From JAEXNA01 sp050486105 (GTDB lineage: Bacteria; Vulcanimicrobiota; Xenobia; Xenobiales; JADMJV01), in contig JBJHCR010000121.1 of NCBI GenBank assembly GCA_050486105.1, forward strand, positions 1-16,405: a DNA stretch of 16,405 nucleotides, in the 5' to 3' direction. Within the stretch, counting starts at the first letter, position 1. Each line of letters opens with the position of its first letter. Under the pieces are notes generated by a model. The model saw only the letters and a list, made by a program, of their open reading frames with translations. It was not told the origin of the DNA and made no database searches. Position numbers and translations under genes: made by a program. Shown here piece after piece: positions 14,245 through 16,405 of this stretch.

Positions 14245-14373
14245 TTATCCCGAAAGTGAACCTCCAAGTTCAAGGTTGGGACAACAACAACAGATGCAAA
14301 CGGATATGGGATTGGCATTTACGGAGCTTGCGCTCAGGACAGACTTGAGAATTTGACCGTGTCTGGATGCCAT
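14245..14373 (-). CDS. Cysteine-rich leader peptide of the sulfate assimilation operon
   Basis: A 42-codon ORF, ATG at 14373 and TAA at 14247-14245. It begins MASRHGQILKSV and has SVCICCCCPNLEL near its end: five Cys codons among six (TGC ATC TGT TGT TGT TGT). Such a run before an intrinsic terminator and a cysteine-biosynthesis operon is the hallmark of a leader peptide whose translation senses charged tRNA-Cys. There is no ribosome-binding site; the -10 element ends only seven bases before the ATG, so the message would be leaderless. A small metal-binding protein is the alternative, but the position and the alternative RNA pairings favour a leader. It is shorter than gene finders usually accept. 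Confidence 0.75.
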   Translation of the reverse strand: MASRHGQILKSVLSASSVNANPISVCICCCCPNLELGGSLSG

Positions 14374-14380
14374 GCTCAAA

Positions 14381-14409
14381 AGGGTAGCAGCAATCGTTTC
14401 AAGTGTCAA
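14381..14409 (-). promoter_or_regulatory. Sigma70-type promoter of the sulfate operon, start at or next to the leader ATG
   Basis: On the minus strand a perfect -35 TTGACA (14404-14409) is followed by a 17-base spacer and the -10 TACCCT (14381-14386; T, A and the last T match the consensus). The expected start falls at about 14373-14375, at or next to the A of the leader ATG at 14373. The weak -10 leaves room for an activator, none of which is identified. Confidence 0.65.
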
Positions 14410-14544
14410 TCCATGAAAATTTTGTTAACGGCCAATTCGAGGAGTTCCCCTCACTTCAAGATCGGCAAAGCCGGCCAAACAGTCCTGAATCTCTTCTGCT
14501 GACCGGAGGGGTTCTCGCTCGGCGTTCTAGAATGGGCTGGAATC
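14410..14544. other. Divergent intergenic region between the leader promoter and cysK
   Basis: These 135 bases must hold the cysK-cysE promoter, but I see no convincing -35/-10 pair on the plus strand; the AT-rich part (about 14411-14436) contains TTGTTAAC and AAAATTTT. A short inverted repeat GGC-AAA-GCC (14464-14472) is present. Any shared regulator of both directions would bind here. Confidence 0.4.
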
Positions 14545-15480
14545 ATGAAGGCTAATATTTACGACGACATCACACAATTGGTCGGCCGCACGCCTCTGGT
14601 GCGATTGCGGCGCTTGGGGAAGGACCTGCCGGGAGAGGTCGTGGTGAAACTGGAGTCATCCAACCCTCTTTCCAGTGTCAAGGACCGGATCGGATTGAAT
14701 ATGATCAGGGCCGCCGAAGAAGAGGGGAAGATCGGGCCGGATACGGTGTTGGTCGAACCGACCAGCGGCAATACCGGGATCGCTCTCGCCTTTGTTTGCG
14801 CCGCGAGGGGCTACAAGCTGGTGCTCACCATGCCCGAATCGATGACCCTGGAGCGAAGAAAGCTGTTAAAGAGCTTGGGTGCCGAACTCCATCTCACGCC
14901 CGCCACGGGAGGTATGAAAGCGGCCATCGAGGCCGCACGAGAACTGGTGTCGTCGAACCCGAACTATCTTATGCTGCAGCAGTTCGAGAATCCCGCGAAT
15001 CCCCAGGTCCACTTCGATACGACGGCCGAGGAGATTTGGGCCGACACTGCGGGTGGAATCGATATCCTGGTGGCCGGAGTCGGAACGGGTGGTACGATCA
15101 CCGGAGTGAGCCGGCTATTGAAGGATCGAAAGCCCGGCTTCAAAGCGGTCGCGGTCGAACCGGTGGATTCTCCGGTGCTCTCGGGAGGAGAGCCCGGCCC
15201 GCACAAGATCCAGGGTATAGGAGCCGGCTTCGTTCCCGGAGTTATGGACATGACTCTGGTGGACGAGGTGATCACAGCGCGCATTGAAGACGCCGTCGAA
15301 ACGGCTCGTCGCCTGGGCCGTGAAGAGGGGATCCTAGGAGGTATCTCCGCCGGGGCCAATGTTTGGGCCGCGTTGCAGGTGGCCGCGCGGGAGGAGAATA
15401 GAGGGAGGCTGATCGTCACCGTGATTTGTGACACGGGCGAACGGTATCTCTCGACTTCTCTTTTTAGCGAGGAGGAGTGA
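14545..15480 (+). CDS. cysK: Cysteine synthase (O-acetylserine sulfhydrylase)
   Basis: A 311-residue PLP enzyme joining sulfide and O-acetylserine to give cysteine. It has the PLP lysine Lys46 in LSSVKDRIG, the substrate loop EPTSGNTGIAL (71-81), the phosphate-binding loop GVGTGGTITG (178-187) and the GISAGAN segment near the end, all typical of CysK/CysM. The start MKANIYDDITQLVGRTPLVRL is the canonical opening; the ATG at 14545 has only a weak TGGAA upstream. It is transcribed divergently from the sulfate operon and overlaps cysE (GTGA). Confidence 0.97.
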   Translation: MKANIYDDITQLVGRTPLVRLRRLGKDLPGEVVVKLESSNPLSSVKDRIGLNMIRAAEEEGKIGPDTVLVEPTSGNTGIALAFVCAARGYKLVLTMPESMTLERRKLLKSLGAELHLTPATGGMKAAIEAARELVSSNPNYLMLQQFENPANPQVHFDTTAEEIWADTAGGIDILVAGVGTGGTITGVSRLLKDRKPGFKAVAVEPVDSPVLSGGEPGPHKIQGIGAGFVPGVMDMTLVDEVITARIEDAVETARRLGREEGILGGISAGANVWAALQVAAREENRGRLIVTVICDTGERYLSTSLFSEEE

Positions 15481-16385
15481 AGAGCGACCGATTCGACTTT
15501 CACGACCTCGTCCGGCAGCTGGAGGAACAGAAGCTCCCTCCCTTCATGCAGTTGCCGGTGGTCAACCCCCGGCCTTCGAGAGAAGCTGTGTATGCTCTCG
15601 TTCACCGTCTCCAAACGGTGATCTTCCCAGGTTACTTCGACCCGGGGGAGGTGGGTCCCAACGGCTACCGCTACTACCTCGGTCACACCCTGGAACAGGT
15701 CTACCGGGAGTTGACCGAACAGGTCATGCGGGGCCTCTGCTTCCGCTGCGAACAGCCCGGAAAGCTCGCCACTTGTCGCCTTGAGGCGGAGAAGAAGGTG
15801 GAACAACTCTTCGCCGAGCTACCTCGAATACGCGAGCGTCTGGCTCGCGACGCCGAGGCGGCCTTTCGAGGCGATCCGGCCGCCCATAGCCGAGAGGAAA
15901 CGGTCTTCTGCTATCCCGGAATGACCGCCATCACCTTTCACCGCGTCGCGCATGAGCTTTACCGGCTGGAGGTTCCGCTGATAGCACGAATCGTCTCCGA
16001 GCGCGCGCACTCTCTGACCGGTATCGATATCCATCCCGGAGCCACCATCGACGAAGGAATCTTCATCGACCACGGCACCGGAGTGGTCATCGGCGAATCG
16101 GCCTGGATCGGAAAGAACGTTAGGATCTATCAGGGTGTGACCTTAGGTGCGCGCAGTTTTCCCAAGGACGAGCGGGGTGAGCTGATAAAGGGCGTCCCCC
16201 GCCACCCGATCGTGGAGGACGATGTGGTCATCTATTCAGGGGCGACCGTCTTAGGGAGGATCACGGTCGGCCGAGGCTCGGTGATAGGCGGTAACGTCTG
16301 GCTCACCGAAAGCGTGCCGCCCCACAGCCGGGTCTCCCAAAGTCGGCCGCAACAGGAGCGTTACGAAGCCGGTTCCGGCATCTAA
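15477..16385 (+). CDS. cysE: Serine O-acetyltransferase, long EpsC/SrpH type
   Basis: A 302-residue enzyme making O-acetylserine for CysK. The helical N-terminal half (1-175) contains FPGYFDPGEVG and a CFRC...C cluster (Cys88, 91, 100) followed by GDPAAHSREETVFCYPG. The C-terminal left-handed beta-helix (about 180-285) has GIDIHPGA, FIDHGTGVVIGE and YQGVTLGARSF. By analogy with E. coli CysE, Asp133, Asp184, Asp198-His199 and His243 (PRHP) are the active-site residues. The chain ends EAGSGI: a C-terminal Gly-Ile is what CysE inserts into the CysK active site in the cysteine synthase complex. The GTG start overlaps the cysK stop, with GAGGAG just before it. Confidence 0.95.
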   Translation: MKSDRFDFHDLVRQLEEQKLPPFMQLPVVNPRPSREAVYALVHRLQTVIFPGYFDPGEVGPNGYRYYLGHTLEQVYRELTEQVMRGLCFRCEQPGKLATCRLEAEKKVEQLFAELPRIRERLARDAEAAFRGDPAAHSREETVFCYPGMTAITFHRVAHELYRLEVPLIARIVSERAHSLTGIDIHPGATIDEGIFIDHGTGVVIGESAWIGKNVRIYQGVTLGARSFPKDERGELIKGVPRHPIVEDDVVIYSGATVLGRITVGRGSVIGGNVWLTESVPPHSRVSQSRPQQERYEAGSGI

Positions 16386-16405
16386 AGTGTTGAGTAGCCC
16401 CGGGG

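Larger units (their letters stand above)
14184..14373 (-). promoter_or_regulatory. Putative cysteine-responsive transcription attenuator
   Basis: The transcribed leader consists of the 42-codon leader ORF with a Cys codon run (14281-14298), a spacer and the terminator. Possible alternative structures: segment 1 AACCT (14273-14277), immediately after the Cys codons, pairs with segment 2 AGGTT (14259-14263). Segment 2, read as GGAGGTT (14259-14265), can instead pair with AACCCCC (14209-14215) of the terminator arm with one mismatch, giving an antiterminator. ATCTGTT in the Cys codons (14289-14295) also matches AACAGAT (14226-14232) over 7 bp. A ribosome stalled at Cys codons would cover segment 1 and free segment 2; a ribosome at the stop codon would cover segment 2 and allow termination. 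The mechanism is inferred from the trp/his-type model. Confidence 0.72.

Noticed and set aside
1..16405. CRISPR array, tRNA or rRNA genes
   Set aside because: No regularly spaced direct repeats and no tRNA- or rRNA-like sequence were seen on either strand.

Overview
The window reads as a chromosomal segment of a Gram-negative bacterium with moderately high G+C. Lipoprotein and Sec signals, a two-membrane-segment histidine kinase and secretin-like domains support this. I cannot fix the phylum from sequence alone; the gene style (caspase-like secreted protein, CysN-CysC fusion, EpsC/SrpH-type CysE) would fit Acidobacteriota or Myxococcota-like groups, but this is only an impression.

Left edge (1-391, minus): the start of a DUF6036-like nucleotidyltransferase, cut by the window edge, and a small upstream protein that overlaps it. 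560-2363 (minus): three exported proteins in a probable operon. Two are tandem paralogues resembling the core of secretins (one a lipoprotein), and the third is a secreted protein ending in six CxxC pairs. 2481-6742 (plus): a likely operon with a sensor histidine kinase, an OmpR/PhoB response regulator overlapping it, an exported beta-sandwich protein of the 'GWAGLWMR' type, and an exported caspase-like protease. 6743-7144 holds a doubtful small ORF and a remnant of an IS1182-type transposase.

7145-16385 is an assimilatory sulfate-to-cysteine locus. On the minus strand, in transcription order, come sulfite reductase, a two-domain CbiX-like chelatase, SUMT/CobA, an Fe-S-type APS/PAPS reductase, CysD and a CysN-CysC fusion, mostly with start/stop overlaps. 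Diverging on the plus strand are cysK and cysE (GTGA overlap). Together they cover activation of sulfate, reduction to sulfide, most of siroheme supply, and capture of sulfide by O-acetylserine. No transporter, precorrin-2 dehydrogenase or CysJ-like flavoprotein is seen.

Two observations stand out. (1) Ahead of the sulfite reductase gene is what looks like a complete cysteine-responsive transcription attenuator: a consensus -35 with a weaker -10 placed so that transcription would start at or next to the ATG of a 42-residue leader ORF (leaderless), a Cys-Ile-Cys-Cys-Cys-Cys run, alternative base pairings, and a strong intrinsic terminator before the sulfite reductase ribosome-binding site. (2) The CbiX-like gene carries a 200-bp element with 11-bp perfect terminal inverted repeats and internal perfect hairpins, inserted in frame between two secondary-structure elements and read through as about 67 extra residues. 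It looks like a non-autonomous mobile element or a structured RNA.
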